38,571 bases of DNA from an uncultured Bacteroidia bacterium (GTDB lineage: Bacteria; Bacteroidota; Bacteroidia; J057; CALLMJ01), in the NCBI GenBank assembly GCA_938005475.1, contig CALLNY010000099.1:1-38571 (forward strand). Reading direction: 5' to 3'. The position numbers and the translations under genes are program-made. Of this stretch, positions 6,781 to 15,726 are shown piece by piece. Within the stretch, counting starts at the first letter, position 1, and each line of letters opens with the position of its first letter. Under the pieces are notes generated by a model, which ran no database searches, was not told the origin of the DNA, and worked only from the letters and a program-made list of their open reading frames with translations.

Positions 6781-7716
6781 TTAGATAATTCCTTTGGAGG
6801 AGAGCCATCGTTCTGCATCTAATGCCGCCATACAACCGCTTCCAGCCGCTGTAACTGCTTGTCTATAGATATGGTCTTGGGCGTCTCCTGCGGCAAATAC
6901 ACCTTCTACGTTCGTATAGCTACTTTTGCCTTTAGTAATAATGTAGCCATTTTCGTCCATATCTAACTGTCCTTTAAAAATTTGTGTATTAGGTTGATGA
7001 CCAATTGCGACAAAAAAACCTTCTATCGGTAACTCAAAAATTTCATTTGTTTTATTATTTTTAAATCTTGCTCCAGTTACTACCTTTTCTCCGAGAATCT
7101 CTAACGTTTCTGTGTTCCAGTAGATGGTGATATTGGGAGTTTTTTGGATACGTTCTTGCATGATTTTAGAGGCTCGCATCACGTCTCTTCTTACGATAAG
7201 ATTTACTTGCTTGCATAATTTCGATAAATATAATGCTTCTTCTGCGGCAGTATCTCCTCCTCCAACCACTGCAACCGTTTTCCCTTTATAAAAGAAACCA
7301 TCACAAACTGCACAAGCACTCACCCCAAAACCATTTAAACGTTGCTCTGATTCTAATCCTAACCACTTTGCGGAAGCCCCTGTCGCAACAATGACTGCAT
7401 CGGCAGTTATTTCTTTACCGTCATCCGTCCATAGTTTTTTAGGATTTTGAGAAAAATCTACTTTGTTAATCAAAGTGTAACGGATATCCGTACCGAAACG
7501 CTCTGCTTGTTTCCTAAAATCTTCCATCATTTGAGGTCCTAAAATACCATTAGGGTAACCTGGATAATTTTCTACCTCCGAAGTAATAGTTAGTTGGCCA
7601 CCCACTTGTAATCCAGTGAACAAAACAGGTTTTAGATTGGCACGAGAAGCATATAAGGCTGCCGTATATCCCGCGGGGCCTGAACCAATAATTACACAAT
7701 GAATATGTTCTGCCAT
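6781..7716 (-). CDS. trxB: Thioredoxin reductase
   Basis: Flavoenzyme passing electrons from NADPH through FAD and a redox disulfide to thioredoxin in the cytosol. Start taken as ATG 7716 (MAEHIHCVIIGSGPAG, 311 aa); a longer in-frame start at 7734 would add six residues and falls inside the promoter box. The FAD Rossmann motif GSGPAG is at 11-16, GGQL at 39-42, the catalytic CAVC at 135-138, the NADPH motif GGGDTAAEEA in the middle, and the C-terminal FAD motif GVFAAGDAQD. All catalytic elements are intact. It heads a trxB-yggS pair. Confidence 0.96.
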   Translation of the reverse strand: MAEHIHCVIIGSGPAGYTAALYASRANLKPVLFTGLQVGGQLTITSEVENYPGYPNGILGPQMMEDFRKQAERFGTDIRYTLINKVDFSQNPKKLWTDDGKEITADAVIVATGASAKWLGLESEQRLNGFGVSACAVCDGFFYKGKTVAVVGGGDTAAEEALYLSKLCKQVNLIVRRDVMRASKIMQERIQKTPNITIYWNTETLEILGEKVVTGARFKNNKTNEIFELPIEGFFVAIGHQPNTQIFKGQLDMDENGYIITKGKSSYTNVEGVFAAGDAQDHIYRQAVTAAGSGCMAALDAERWLSSKGII

Positions 7717-7731
7717 TTTATTAATAAAACG

Positions 7732-7739
7732 CAAAATTA
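7732..7739 (-). promoter_or_regulatory. -7 box for trxB
   Basis: The minus strand reads TAATTTTG (TAnnTTTG), 15 nt ahead of ATG 7716. It overlaps the alternative start at 7734 and so supports the shorter TrxB. Confidence 0.5.
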
Positions 7740-7771
7740 CATATTAAATATAACAAAAAAAAGCTGTATTG

Positions 7772-8797
7772 CTACAATGGGAATTTTCCTATATTCTCGA
7801 GGTCGTATTTCATCATAATTTCTACAAGTTGTGAGAAAGTAGTTTTAGGCTTCCAATTTAATAATTTTTGGGCTTTAGAAGCGTCTCCGACTAATATATC
7901 TACTTCTGAGGGTCTAAAATAGCGTGGGTCAATTTCAACGATAACACGATTAGTTTTTTTATCAATTCCTTTTTCTTGTAAACCTTGCCCTTCCCAAACG
8001 ATATCATAGCCAACATATTGAGCGGCAAGTTGAACAAATTCTCTGACGGAGTGGGTTTCTCCGGTAGCAATTACGAAGTCTTCGGGGTTATCTAATTGTA
8101 GCATTTTCCACATAGCTTCCACGTATTCAGGGGCATAGCCCCAGTCTCTTTTTGCGTTAAGATTTCCTAGTTTAAGCGTTTGTTTTTTTCCATGATAAAT
8201 TTCAGATAAACCGACGGTGATTTTACGTGTAACAAATGTTTTTCCTCTTCTTTCTGATTCATGATTGAATAGAATTCCATTACAAGCAAATAGATTATAA
8301 GCTTCTCTAAAATTTTTGACAATCCAAAAACCATAGATTTTAGCCACGCCATAAGGACTTCGGGGGTAAAAGGGAGTTTCTTCATTTTGGGGGATAGCCT
8401 GTACTTTTCCATATAATTCGGAGGTAGAGGCTTGATAAAATTTAGCTTCTTTACAATGATTTTGCATAGCATCTAAAATACGGAGAGTTCCCATAGCATC
8501 TACTTGTGCAGTATATTCAGGGACCTCAAAGGAAACTTGAACATGGCTTTGTGCGGCTAAATTATAGATTTCATCAGGTTTGATGCTGGATAATAGTTTA
8601 TTTAGGTTTGAACTATCTGTAACATCCCCATGATGTAGTTTTAGATGTGGATGAGAAAAGATATGGTCAATTCTTTGTGTATTAAAATTGGAAGCCCTTC
8701 GGATTAAACCATGAACCTCGTAGCCTTTTTCTAATAATAATTCTGCTAAATAAGAACCATCTTGCCCTGTTATGCCCGTTATAAAAGCTTTTTTCAT
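7772..8797 (-). CDS. gmd: GDP-mannose 4,6-dehydratase
   Basis: Converts GDP-D-mannose to GDP-4-keto-6-deoxymannose, the first step towards GDP-fucose and related sugars of surface glycans. Start chosen at ATG 8797 ([17 protein letters not shown]); the preceding in-frame residues are not part of the family. About 341 aa, matching the extended-SDR family. The NADP motif GITGQDG is at 8-14, [15 protein letters not shown] at 33-47, TSE at 125-127 and the catalytic YxxxK is Y149/K153. NHESERRG and [14 protein letters not shown] are typical Gmd segments. The next enzyme of the fucose route (fcl/wcaG) is not nearby. It follows tyrS and the FAD oxidoreductase, but a promoter box at 8802-8809 suggests independent expression. 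Confidence 0.95.
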   Translation of the reverse strand: MKKAFITGITGQDGSYLAELLLEKGYEVHGLIRRASNFNTQRIDHIFSHPHLKLHHGDVTDSSNLNKLLSSIKPDEIYNLAAQSHVQVSFEVPEYTAQVDAMGTLRILDAMQNHCKEAKFYQASTSELYGKVQAIPQNEETPFYPRSPYGVAKIYGFWIVKNFREAYNLFACNGILFNHESERRGKTFVTRKITVGLSEIYHGKKQTLKLGNLNAKRDWGYAPEYVEAMWKMLQLDNPEDFVIATGETHSVREFVQLAAQYVGYDIVWEGQGLQEKGIDKKTNRVIVEIDPRYFRPSEVDILVGDASKAQKLLNWKPKTTFSQLVEIMMKYDLENIGKFPL

Positions 8798-8801
8798 ATC
8801 A

Positions 8802-8809
8802 CAAAAATA
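8802..8809 (-). promoter_or_regulatory. -7 box 4 nt from the gmd start codon
   Basis: The minus strand reads TATTTTTG (TAnnTTTG) with only four bases before ATG 8797. A transcript from here would be essentially leaderless. No clear -33 was found. Confidence 0.45.
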
Positions 8810-8828
8810 CAAAGAAACCAGTAATAAT

Positions 8829-9683
8829 TTATTTTAAGATTAAAGCTAGTGCTTCGTTAGCAATTCGTAACCCTTCTAAAATCCCTCTACCACCCACTCC
8901 ATTTAGATAGATGATATTATTTTGTTTTAAGCAGAACGCTCTACCTGTGTAAGAGTAAGGCTTTACTCCTTGCAATGATTTTAAAATATGGAAATCAATT
9001 TTGAAATTATCATGAAACAAATCTAATGACTCATGATTGGGACCAATCCAATATTCTAATGGATTAGCCGTAGGAATAATAAAAAACTGTTTCCAATAAA
9101 TGGTAGAAACAATTGGTTTAGGAGTGGATATTTTAAAAATTTGCCCTTCTTTTGGATAGATAGGAAGCTTAGGGTTATCTTTTAAGGATTCTATGCCACC
9201 AGCATGAATGAAAATAGGAATTTGTTTATCTGGAATAATACTATAACAAGTTCTTTGATAGTTAGAGAATTTTAGGAATTTATGATTAAGAATATCCCAA
9301 ACTTTTTTTACTTGAAGATAGCCAGATTTAGGGAAGAAGATGTAGTTTTCTTGAATTTGAATAAATTCGGGGAAGCGTACAGAGAGTGCATACCAATCGT
9401 TCCATAGTCCATGTTCATCAGAATAATATTTTAATCCCACAGGGTGGAAATATTCTTTGATGTTCCATGAATCTAAGAACTGTAAGAAGTTTATAAAACT
9501 ATTATAACCAAATTTTTTCCACGAAGCAGTTTTAAAATTAAAAGGGTGTACAATTCCTGCGGAAGCCCAAGAATGAGGGACTTCATAAGGATTAACGGAT
9601 TGAATTACTTTAAAACCATTTTTTAAAAGAAGACACACCATAAAGGTGGCTGTCATTCCATTTCCTATAACACCTACTATCAA
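8829..9683 (-). CDS. DAO-type FAD-dependent oxidoreductase, substrate unknown
   Basis: 284 aa. The N-terminus has the dinucleotide-binding fold ([24 protein letters not shown]) with GNGMTA standing in for GxGxxG, then [11 protein letters not shown], as in the D-amino-acid/glycine-oxidase (DAO) superfamily. The C-terminus carries the matching FAD contact [21 protein letters not shown]. The middle has GLKYYSDEH and EYWIGPNHE. It is shorter than typical DAO enzymes (about 350-400 aa). The substrate cannot be inferred. Its ATG overlaps the tyrS stop (4 nt), so it is co-translated with tyrS; this pairing has no obvious metabolic logic. Confidence 0.75.
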   Translation of the reverse strand: MIVGVIGNGMTATFMVCLLLKNGFKVIQSVNPYEVPHSWASAGIVHPFNFKTASWKKFGYNSFINFLQFLDSWNIKEYFHPVGLKYYSDEHGLWNDWYALSVRFPEFIQIQENYIFFPKSGYLQVKKVWDILNHKFLKFSNYQRTCYSIIPDKQIPIFIHAGGIESLKDNPKLPIYPKEGQIFKISTPKPIVSTIYWKQFFIIPTANPLEYWIGPNHESLDLFHDNFKIDFHILKSLQGVKPYSYTGRAFCLKQNNIIYLNGVGGRGILEGLRIANEALALILK

Positions 9684-10954
9684 GACTTTATAATTAAATG
9701 ATAATTTTTCTTACCTTTTTGAACTAAAATAAATTTATTCATTATCCAGTCAACATCAGCAAACTGGAAATCTGGATTAATTTTATTTTTATTAACTTTA
9801 AGAGCGCCAGCTTGTAACGCTTTACGAGCCTCCGATTTAGAGGGGTAAATTTGTAATTCCGCTAGAACTTGTACTGCATCTTTAGGCACATTGAAATAGT
9901 TTTCTGGGACATTCACAAAAGGAACGCCTTCAAAAATTTCTTGAAGTTCGTTCCAATCAAAATTTAAGAAACTTTCTTTATGAGCATTACCAAATAAAAG
10001 TTCAGAAGCTTCTACAGCTTTTTGCAAATCCTGTTTAGAATGAACAAGAGTGGTTACATATTCCGCTAATTTTTTTTGCCCATAGCGTAGATGTGGTTGG
10101 CTACTATGAACTTGGAGAATATCTTCAATCTCATGTTGTGAAAGAAAAGTAAAAATTTTGAGTAATCTTTCTACGTCATTATCAGCGGTATTGAACCAAA
10201 ACTGATAAAATTTGTAGGGAGAAGTTTTTTTAGGGTCAAGCCATATGTTACCGGATTCGGACTTACCAAATTTAGAGCCATCTGCTTTTGTTAAGAGAGG
10301 CGCTGTGATAGCTTCGGCTTCGCTGTTTGCTATTTTTCTGATAAGCTCAATACCAATTGTAATATTGCCCCATTGGTCGGCACCGCCCATTTGAATTTTG
10401 CAGTTATAGTGTTGATATAGATATAAGAAATCGTAAGCCTGCAAAAGTTGATAAGAGAACTCGGTAAAAGAAATCCCTGTTTCTAATCTTTTCTGTACGG
10501 ATTCTTTGGCAATCATGTAGTTAATAGAAATATGCTTACCAATAGTACGCAGGAAATCTAAAAGATTAAAATCTTTAAACCAATCATAATTATTAAGAAT
10601 TTTAGCCGGATTAGAGATATTAGGGGAGAAATCCAAGAATTTTTCTAGTTGCGCTTGGATACACTGTTGATTATGAATTAAAGTATCTTTATCCAGGAGA
10701 TTTCTTTCTTTAGATTTTCCGGAAGGGTCTCCTATCATACCTGTTGCACCACCAACCAAAGCAATAGGCTTATGCCCAAATTTTTGAAATAAAGCAAGAA
10801 GCATAATTTGCATTAAATTCCCTACATGCAAAGAATCAGAGGTGGGGTCAAAACCAATGTAAACGGTTTGGCTACCTTGTTCTAATAAATTTTTTATGTT
10901 AGGAGTATGATTTTGCACAAATCCACGCCAGATAAGTTCATCCAAGAGATTCAT
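9680..10954 (-). CDS. tyrS: Tyrosyl-tRNA synthetase
   Basis: Class I aminoacyl-tRNA synthetase charging tRNA-Tyr. Start set at ATG 10954 (MNLLDELIWRGFVQ), 424 aa, the family's usual length and beginning; the open frame extends 30 residues upstream but that part is unlike TyrRS. HIGH-type motif HVGN at 43-46 (preceded by DPTSDSL), GGATGMIGDPSGKS, QMGGADQWGNI for tyrosine/ATP binding, and the KMSKS-type loop KFGKS. The C-terminal S4 RNA-binding domain contains YPSKSEARKALQAGALKVN. It leads a unit with the FAD oxidoreductase. Confidence 0.97.
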   Translation of the reverse strand: MNLLDELIWRGFVQNHTPNIKNLLEQGSQTVYIGFDPTSDSLHVGNLMQIMLLALFQKFGHKPIALVGGATGMIGDPSGKSKERNLLDKDTLIHNQQCIQAQLEKFLDFSPNISNPAKILNNYDWFKDFNLLDFLRTIGKHISINYMIAKESVQKRLETGISFTEFSYQLLQAYDFLYLYQHYNCKIQMGGADQWGNITIGIELIRKIANSEAEAITAPLLTKADGSKFGKSESGNIWLDPKKTSPYKFYQFWFNTADNDVERLLKIFTFLSQHEIEDILQVHSSQPHLRYGQKKLAEYVTTLVHSKQDLQKAVEASELLFGNAHKESFLNFDWNELQEIFEGVPFVNVPENYFNVPKDAVQVLAELQIYPSKSEARKALQAGALKVNKNKINPDFQFADVDWIMNKFILVQKGKKNYHLIIKS

Positions 10955-11207
10955 GTTCAAATAAAATTTTAAATTTTTTTTGTAATAACAAAATAACGTT
11001 GTATATTTGTTGCAAAGTTGGTGAAAGGAACGCTTATAAAGCAACTTTTTAAAAAAAAAATTTTAGAAAAAGATTTTTGAATATGAAAATTTGCTTTATT
11101 TGCAGTTGGATAAATCAACAATAATTAGAAAAATTAAGTACTTGATAATTAAAAAAATAGAATTTATGGAATATATTTTTAAATCGGCTTTAAAAAATAA
11201 CTTAAAC

Positions 11208-12539
11208 ATGAATAAGATAGGTAAACAGCTTTTTGCCTTGATGTTGCCATTCATTCTTATTTCATTCTATGGAAATGCTCAAACAGGACCCGGTAAGAAT
11301 GCTTATAAGCAGGGTGAAGCATATCGTAAAAACAAGCAATATCTTGAGGCAGTTCAAAAATTTGATGAGGCTATTAAGTTAGAGCCTTCTAATGCACGTT
11401 ATTACTATAAAAAAGGATATTGCCAGATTAGACAAAATCCTCCGGCAGTAGATGGTGCTATAGAATCTTTCAACCAAGCTATTAGCAACAAAAAAGATTA
11501 CTCTGAAGCCTACGCAGCATTAGGAAAAATCTATTATAACGATAAACTGGGTAAGAAAGATATTAGTAGAGCAATACAAAATTTCAATTCTGCCTTCCAA
11601 TACGAGCAAGATAACAGTAAAAAAGTTAACTACAAACTTATGGTAGTTAAAATTTTAATGAAAGAAGGTAGATATACTGAGGCAAGGGGTGAATTACAAC
11701 AAGCTAAAAGTTTAACGCCTGATGATCCTAACATACTATTATATGAAGGTCAAATTGCTGGTGGTCTTAACAATTGGTCAGAAGCATTGAGCGTATTCAA
11801 TAGAGCAGTTGAAAGAGTAAAAGGGTTACCTGCAACAGAAACCGATAAATACTATTTTGCACTTGGTGAAGCTCAATGGAGAACAGGGGACACTAAATCC
11901 GCAGAGGAAACTTGGAAACAAGTTCAATCTCCCAATTATCAGAACAAAATTAAAAAAGTTAAAAACAGCAATAATCCCGCTGGGCCTTTCCGTATTGCTA
12001 TGGGCTACTTTAAAGTAGACGAAATGGATGAAGCTATGACCTATCTAAAAAAATCTCTTGAACTTTCTCAGAACTATGCTCCAGCACACCAATTGATGGG
12101 TATGATATATTATAAAAAAGGACAAAATAGTTTAGCTATTCAAAGTTTAATGAAAGCTGTTGAAAATCAAACTGATGAGAATAAAAAAGCTAAACTCTAC
12201 AACACTATGGTAAAAATTCAAATGAATTCAGGAGATTATAGTGGTGCATTGGCTACTGCAAATAAAATCTTAGAAAAAACGAATAATAATACTATCCGTT
12301 TCTTGAAAGCAAAAGCGGAATATAAATTAGGGCAGTATCCACAAGCCATATCTACTTTAGAGGCTTTACTACCGAATGAAGCAGACCCCAACAAAAAAGC
12401 TCCTTACAATTTCGTTATTGGTCTGGCGGCAAAAAAATCAGGAAATATGGATAAAGCCGCAAAAGCATTCAAAGATGCCCAATTTGGTTCCTTTAAAGCC
12501 GCGGCTAAAAAAGAGTTAGAAAATATCTCTAAAAAATAA
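11208..12539 (+). CDS. Exported TPR-repeat protein
   Basis: About 443 aa from ATG 11208, which begins a clear signal peptide (MNKIGKQLFALMLPFILISFYGNAQ). The frame is open back to a TTG at 11091, but that extension would bury the signal. The mature protein is a chain of 34-residue tetratricopeptide repeats (AYKQGEAYRKNKQYLEAVQKFDEAIKLEPSN; SEAYAALGKIYYN; APAHQLMGMIYYKKGQNSLAIQSLMKAVENQ; APYNFVIGLAAKKSGNMDKAAKAF). TPRs are protein-docking scaffolds, here probably periplasmic. No enzymatic domain is present, so the partner is unknown. It is a single gene ended by a strong hairpin terminator at 12563-12594. Confidence 0.85.
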   Translation: MNKIGKQLFALMLPFILISFYGNAQTGPGKNAYKQGEAYRKNKQYLEAVQKFDEAIKLEPSNARYYYKKGYCQIRQNPPAVDGAIESFNQAISNKKDYSEAYAALGKIYYNDKLGKKDISRAIQNFNSAFQYEQDNSKKVNYKLMVVKILMKEGRYTEARGELQQAKSLTPDDPNILLYEGQIAGGLNNWSEALSVFNRAVERVKGLPATETDKYYFALGEAQWRTGDTKSAEETWKQVQSPNYQNKIKKVKNSNNPAGPFRIAMGYFKVDEMDEAMTYLKKSLELSQNYAPAHQLMGMIYYKKGQNSLAIQSLMKAVENQTDENKKAKLYNTMVKIQMNSGDYSGALATANKILEKTNNNTIRFLKAKAEYKLGQYPQAISTLEALLPNEADPNKKAPYNFVIGLAAKKSGNMDKAAKAFKDAQFGSFKAAAKKELENISKK

Positions 12540-12562
12540 AATTCAATCAAAAGATAAAAAAG

Positions 12563-12594
12563 TAAGGCTATCTCGTAATAGCCTTATTTTTTTT
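12563..12594 (+). terminator. Rho-independent terminator of the TPR gene
   Basis: Perfect 9-bp stem taaggctat/atagcctta (12563-12571 and 12578-12586) with a 6-nt loop, followed directly by eight T residues (12587-12594). It lies 23 nt after the TPR stop codon and upstream of the PhoD promoter box. Confidence 0.9.
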
Positions 12595-12618
12595 ATTGGT
12601 ATTTTAAATAATTTCTAT

Positions 12619-12626
12619 TATTTTTG
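12619..12626 (+). promoter_or_regulatory. -7 box for the PhoD-like gene
   Basis: TATTTTTG matches TAnnTTTG; an ATTG at 12595-12598 lies 20 nt upstream as a partial -33 element. The start codon is 14 nt downstream. Confidence 0.5.
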
Positions 12627-12640
12627 CAAAAAAAATCTTT

Positions 12641-14491
12641 ATGAGAAAAAAAATCTTATTTCTTTCAGTTTATTTTCTTTATTGTTACAGCGCTTATGCA
12701 CAAGAAAAACGTGTTACATTAGACCCTCTTTATGCTCCATTTTATCATGGTGTGGCATCAGGGGACCCATTAACGGATAGAGTAATCATATGGACTCGTG
12801 TTACTCCAGATTCTAATTTTACGGGAAATATTACCGTAAATTGGAAGATGGCAACGGATACCTTGTTATCCAATGTGGTGCAACAAGGGAGTTTTGTGAC
12901 CAATGAGGACAAGGATTTTACAGTAAAGGTGGATGTTACAGGCTTACAACCCAATACATGGTATTATTATGAGTTTGAAACGAACGGGCGTAAATCCTTG
13001 ATTGGGCGCACTAGAACTGCACCATCCGGCTCGGTTGATTCTTTGCGGTTTGCTATTGTATCTTGTTCAAGTTGGCAACATGGCTATTTTAATGTGTATG
13101 GATGTATAGAATCAAGAAATGATATTGACGCAGTCATACACTTGGGAGATTATATTTATGAATATGATTCCGCTTCTTTTTCAAATGGTACAAGAATACA
13201 CGAACCTACCCATGAAATACTTACTCTTGCAGATTACAGAATCCGCCATTCGCAATATAAATTAGACCCTCAGTTGCGAAAATTGCATCAACAGTTCCCT
13301 TTTATTACGGTATGGGATGACCATGAAACGGCTAATGACTCTTATAGAGATGGTGCCCAAAACCATACGCCAAGCACTGAAGGAGATTGGTTCATTAGAA
13401 AAAATAATGGAGTTAGAGCCTACAAAGAGTGGATGCCTATTCGTGAACCTGACCCTAACGATACCATTCGAATCTGGAGACAGTTCACCTGGGGGAACCT
13501 AATGAATCTTATGATGATAGATACTCGTTTGTATGATAGAGATGTACAAGTTGCAATCAATGCCCCAAATTTAAACGACACTACTCGTAAAATGATAGGT
13601 CAAATTCAGTTGGCTTGGCTTGAAAATCAATTAGCCAATAGTAACCAAAAATGGAATGTCATCGGGCAACAAGTTATGTTTGCTCCGTTAAAAGCTCTAG
13701 GGCAACCTATCAATATGGACCAATGGGATGGTTATCCCGCAGAAAGAAAAAGAATAATGGACTTTATCATGAATAATAATATTCCTAATCCCGTTATTTT
13801 AACAGGCGATATTCATACTTCGTGGGCTAATGATATACCCTATCAAAATTATAATGGGACAACCGGTGCAGGCTCTATGGGAGTTGAATACGTAACTTCT
13901 TCTGTAACCTCACCAGGAGCTGATTTTATATCTTCACTAACAGGACTAGGAGTACCTCTAATAAAATCACAAAACCCTCACATGAAATTTGTGGATATTA
14001 CTAAAAGAGGATTTGTACTTTTAGACCTAAACCATCAAAGAATTCAAGGGGATTATTATTTTGTGGATAGAGTAGATCAAATCAGTAATCAAGTTACCTT
14101 TGCAGAAGGTTGGTATTGTGAGGATGGTACTAGAAGATTGCAAAAAGCGAATTCTGCATCGGTAAGACAAGGAACATTGCCCATTAAAGCCCCTGCATTA
14201 CCTAATAATCCTGTAAATAAAAATAAATCCACTAACTTTTTGGGAATTTCCTCTTATCCAAATCCTTATCAAAATACTTTTACCTTACAATTTTATACAC
14301 ATAAACCTGCTTTGATAAATGTAAAAATATTAGATTTACAAGGTAAAGTGGTAAAAACTTATCCTGCGTTCCAATCTATTGCGGGCCTAAATCATTACAA
14401 TATCGAAACTCCCAATGTGAGTTCAGGTACTTATATCCTCTTAATGGAATCACAAGGAGAAATTTTCCAAAAAACGATTATTAAAAATTAA
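12641..14491 (+). CDS. PhoD-like alkaline phosphatase/phosphodiesterase, T9SS-exported
   Basis: 616 aa with three parts. A signal peptide (MRKKILFLSVYFLYCYSAYA) leads to a PhoD N-terminal domain (FYHGVASGDPLTDRVIIWTR, about 35-53, followed by a fibronectin-like region to about 128). Next is the PhoD metallophosphatase domain with HLGDYIYEYD (167-176), VWDDHETANDSY (224-235) and a late DIHTSWAN, all expected metal/catalytic motifs. The last 80 residues (SSYPNPYQNTFTLQF ... GKVVKTYP ... SSGTYILLMES ... KTIIKN) form a type A T9SS sorting domain, so the enzyme should be secreted and surface-attached or released. Likely role: phosphate release from phosphomonoesters or diesters outside the cell. 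No Pho-box or phosphate genes are next to it. Monocistronic, with a terminator at 14515-14548. Confidence 0.93.
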   Translation: MRKKILFLSVYFLYCYSAYAQEKRVTLDPLYAPFYHGVASGDPLTDRVIIWTRVTPDSNFTGNITVNWKMATDTLLSNVVQQGSFVTNEDKDFTVKVDVTGLQPNTWYYYEFETNGRKSLIGRTRTAPSGSVDSLRFAIVSCSSWQHGYFNVYGCIESRNDIDAVIHLGDYIYEYDSASFSNGTRIHEPTHEILTLADYRIRHSQYKLDPQLRKLHQQFPFITVWDDHETANDSYRDGAQNHTPSTEGDWFIRKNNGVRAYKEWMPIREPDPNDTIRIWRQFTWGNLMNLMMIDTRLYDRDVQVAINAPNLNDTTRKMIGQIQLAWLENQLANSNQKWNVIGQQVMFAPLKALGQPINMDQWDGYPAERKRIMDFIMNNNIPNPVILTGDIHTSWANDIPYQNYNGTTGAGSMGVEYVTSSVTSPGADFISSLTGLGVPLIKSQNPHMKFVDITKRGFVLLDLNHQRIQGDYYFVDRVDQISNQVTFAEGWYCEDGTRRLQKANSASVRQGTLPIKAPALPNNPVNKNKSTNFLGISSYPNPYQNTFTLQFYTHKPALINVKILDLQGKVVKTYPAFQSIAGLNHYNIETPNVSSGTYILLMESQGEIFQKTIIKN

Positions 14492-14514
14492 TCAGAAATT
14501 ACTTTTTGCAATAC

Positions 14515-14548
14515 AAAATACTGCTTTTAATTAAGCAGTATTTTTTTT
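14515..14548. terminator. Bidirectional terminator between PhoD-like and patatin genes
   Basis: Perfect 12-bp stem aaaatactgctt/aagcagtatttt (14515-14526 and 14533-14544) around a 6-nt loop. It is flanked by Ts on the right (to 14548) and by As within the left arm, so it can act on both the converging transcripts ending at 14491 (+) and 14566 (-). Confidence 0.88.
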
Positions 14549-14565
14549 AGTATAGTTTAAAACAA

Positions 14566-15576
14566 CTATAAAAAGACTTTTTCAACATCTATGCTATCCT
14601 TAAAGCCTATACAATCATAACTTTCTTGTATCCATTCATTACCGTATCGCATACCTATATCATGTAAATGACTGATAAAGTCCCAAGAGGCATTGAGTTT
14701 TGAGGATATGCTGTAATCCTTTAAGGCTTCATCTGCACTAATTGCGTGAAAACGAATTTTTCTACAACCTTCTAATGTGACGCCTCTATCAAGGAGTTTA
14801 TTAATAAAATGAATCATTTTCATTTCAGCCATGAGGCTGGAATTAAAAGAAATTTCATTGATACGGTCTTCAATATCTTTGGCAGTTTTAGGGATTTCTT
14901 TGATTTTGATAGGGTTAATTTTAAGAATGAGAATATCATCTACATCTGTATTTTTGATTAAGGGAAATATCGGTGGATTACCCATATAGCCACCATCCCA
15001 GTAAGCATTGTAATCAATTTCTACAGCTTGAAATATAAACGGTAAACATGCAGAAGCCATACAAGCATCAGCGGACAATTCCTCGCCCATAAAAACTTTG
15101 GGTTTACAAGTTAATACATTCGTTGCACACAGGAACAACTTGGTTTTTGTGGCTTTTTTTAATACTTCAAAGTCAATAACCTCTTCTATTACTTCTTTTA
15201 AAGGATTGTAATTCAATGGGTTTAATTGATATGGAGAAAAAATATGCGTCATTATACTAAAAAGATTATACCCCGGCGATAAGTCCATATCTCCTTTATT
15301 TATCATCATATCTAACAAAGAAGGTTTGAGTATGGAATATTTAGATTTTTGAGAGATTTTTCTCCAAAAAGTACTTAAAACTTCTTTTGCTTTTTCTGGA
15401 CCGCCTAAATTTAAGCCATAAGCCAATGCGGAAGCATTCATTGCGCCGGCACTCGTTCCTACTACTCCAGCAATCTCTAAATCCGGTAAGTCTAATAATT
15501 TTTCTAATATTCCCCAAGTAAATGCACCATGAGCTCCTCCACCCTGTATAGCGATACCTATTCTTTTCTTTTTCAT
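14566..15576 (-). CDS. Patatin-like phospholipase (RssA-type)
   Basis: 336 aa. Patatin-family acyl hydrolases use a Ser-Asp dyad to cleave membrane lipids. The oxyanion loop is QGGGAHGAF (11-19), the nucleophile elbow GTSAG with S42, and the dyad aspartate D194 in DGGYMGNPP. No signal peptide is present, so it is presumably cytoplasmic or attached to the inner face of the membrane. The length and lack of a barrel separate it from the large outer-membrane patatins (PlpD type) of Gram-negatives. It is a single gene with an upstream promoter box at 15621-15628. All catalytic residues are intact. Confidence 0.9.
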   Translation of the reverse strand: MKKKRIGIAIQGGGAHGAFTWGILEKLLDLPDLEIAGVVGTSAGAMNASALAYGLNLGGPEKAKEVLSTFWRKISQKSKYSILKPSLLDMMINKGDMDLSPGYNLFSIMTHIFSPYQLNPLNYNPLKEVIEEVIDFEVLKKATKTKLFLCATNVLTCKPKVFMGEELSADACMASACLPFIFQAVEIDYNAYWDGGYMGNPPIFPLIKNTDVDDILILKINPIKIKEIPKTAKDIEDRINEISFNSSLMAEMKMIHFINKLLDRGVTLEGCRKIRFHAISADEALKDYSISSKLNASWDFISHLHDIGMRYGNEWIQESYDCIGFKDSIDVEKVFL

Positions 15577-15620
15577 GGTATTATTTTAAACCGCAATTAA
15601 ATACTTTTTTTCTTTTCTAT

Positions 15621-15628
15621 CAAATGTA
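15621..15628 (-). promoter_or_regulatory. Putative -7 box for the patatin gene
   Basis: The minus strand reads TACATTTG (TAnnTTTG), 44 nt before ATG 15576, in the 150-nt divergent gap shared with the gene at 15727. Confidence 0.4.
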
Positions 15629-15700
15629 TTTTATTTATGCAAAGCTTTTCTTGAAATCTAAAAAAATAATTTCTATTTATCTGATATTCAAAAAATATCA

Positions 15701-15708
15701 TATTTTTG
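15701..15708 (+). promoter_or_regulatory. -7 box for the 15727 / pepA / pdxA run
   Basis: TATTTTTG matches TAnnTTTG and lies 18 nt ahead of ATG 15727, the first gene of the closely spaced plus-strand run. No good -33 at 19 nt. Confidence 0.45.
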
Positions 15709-15726
15709 TAATTGTTAAAAGGTTAA

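Noticed and set aside
8167-8472. 101-codon ORF inside gmd
   Set aside because: Same strand, shifted frame, wholly inside a well-conserved gmd; no features of its own.
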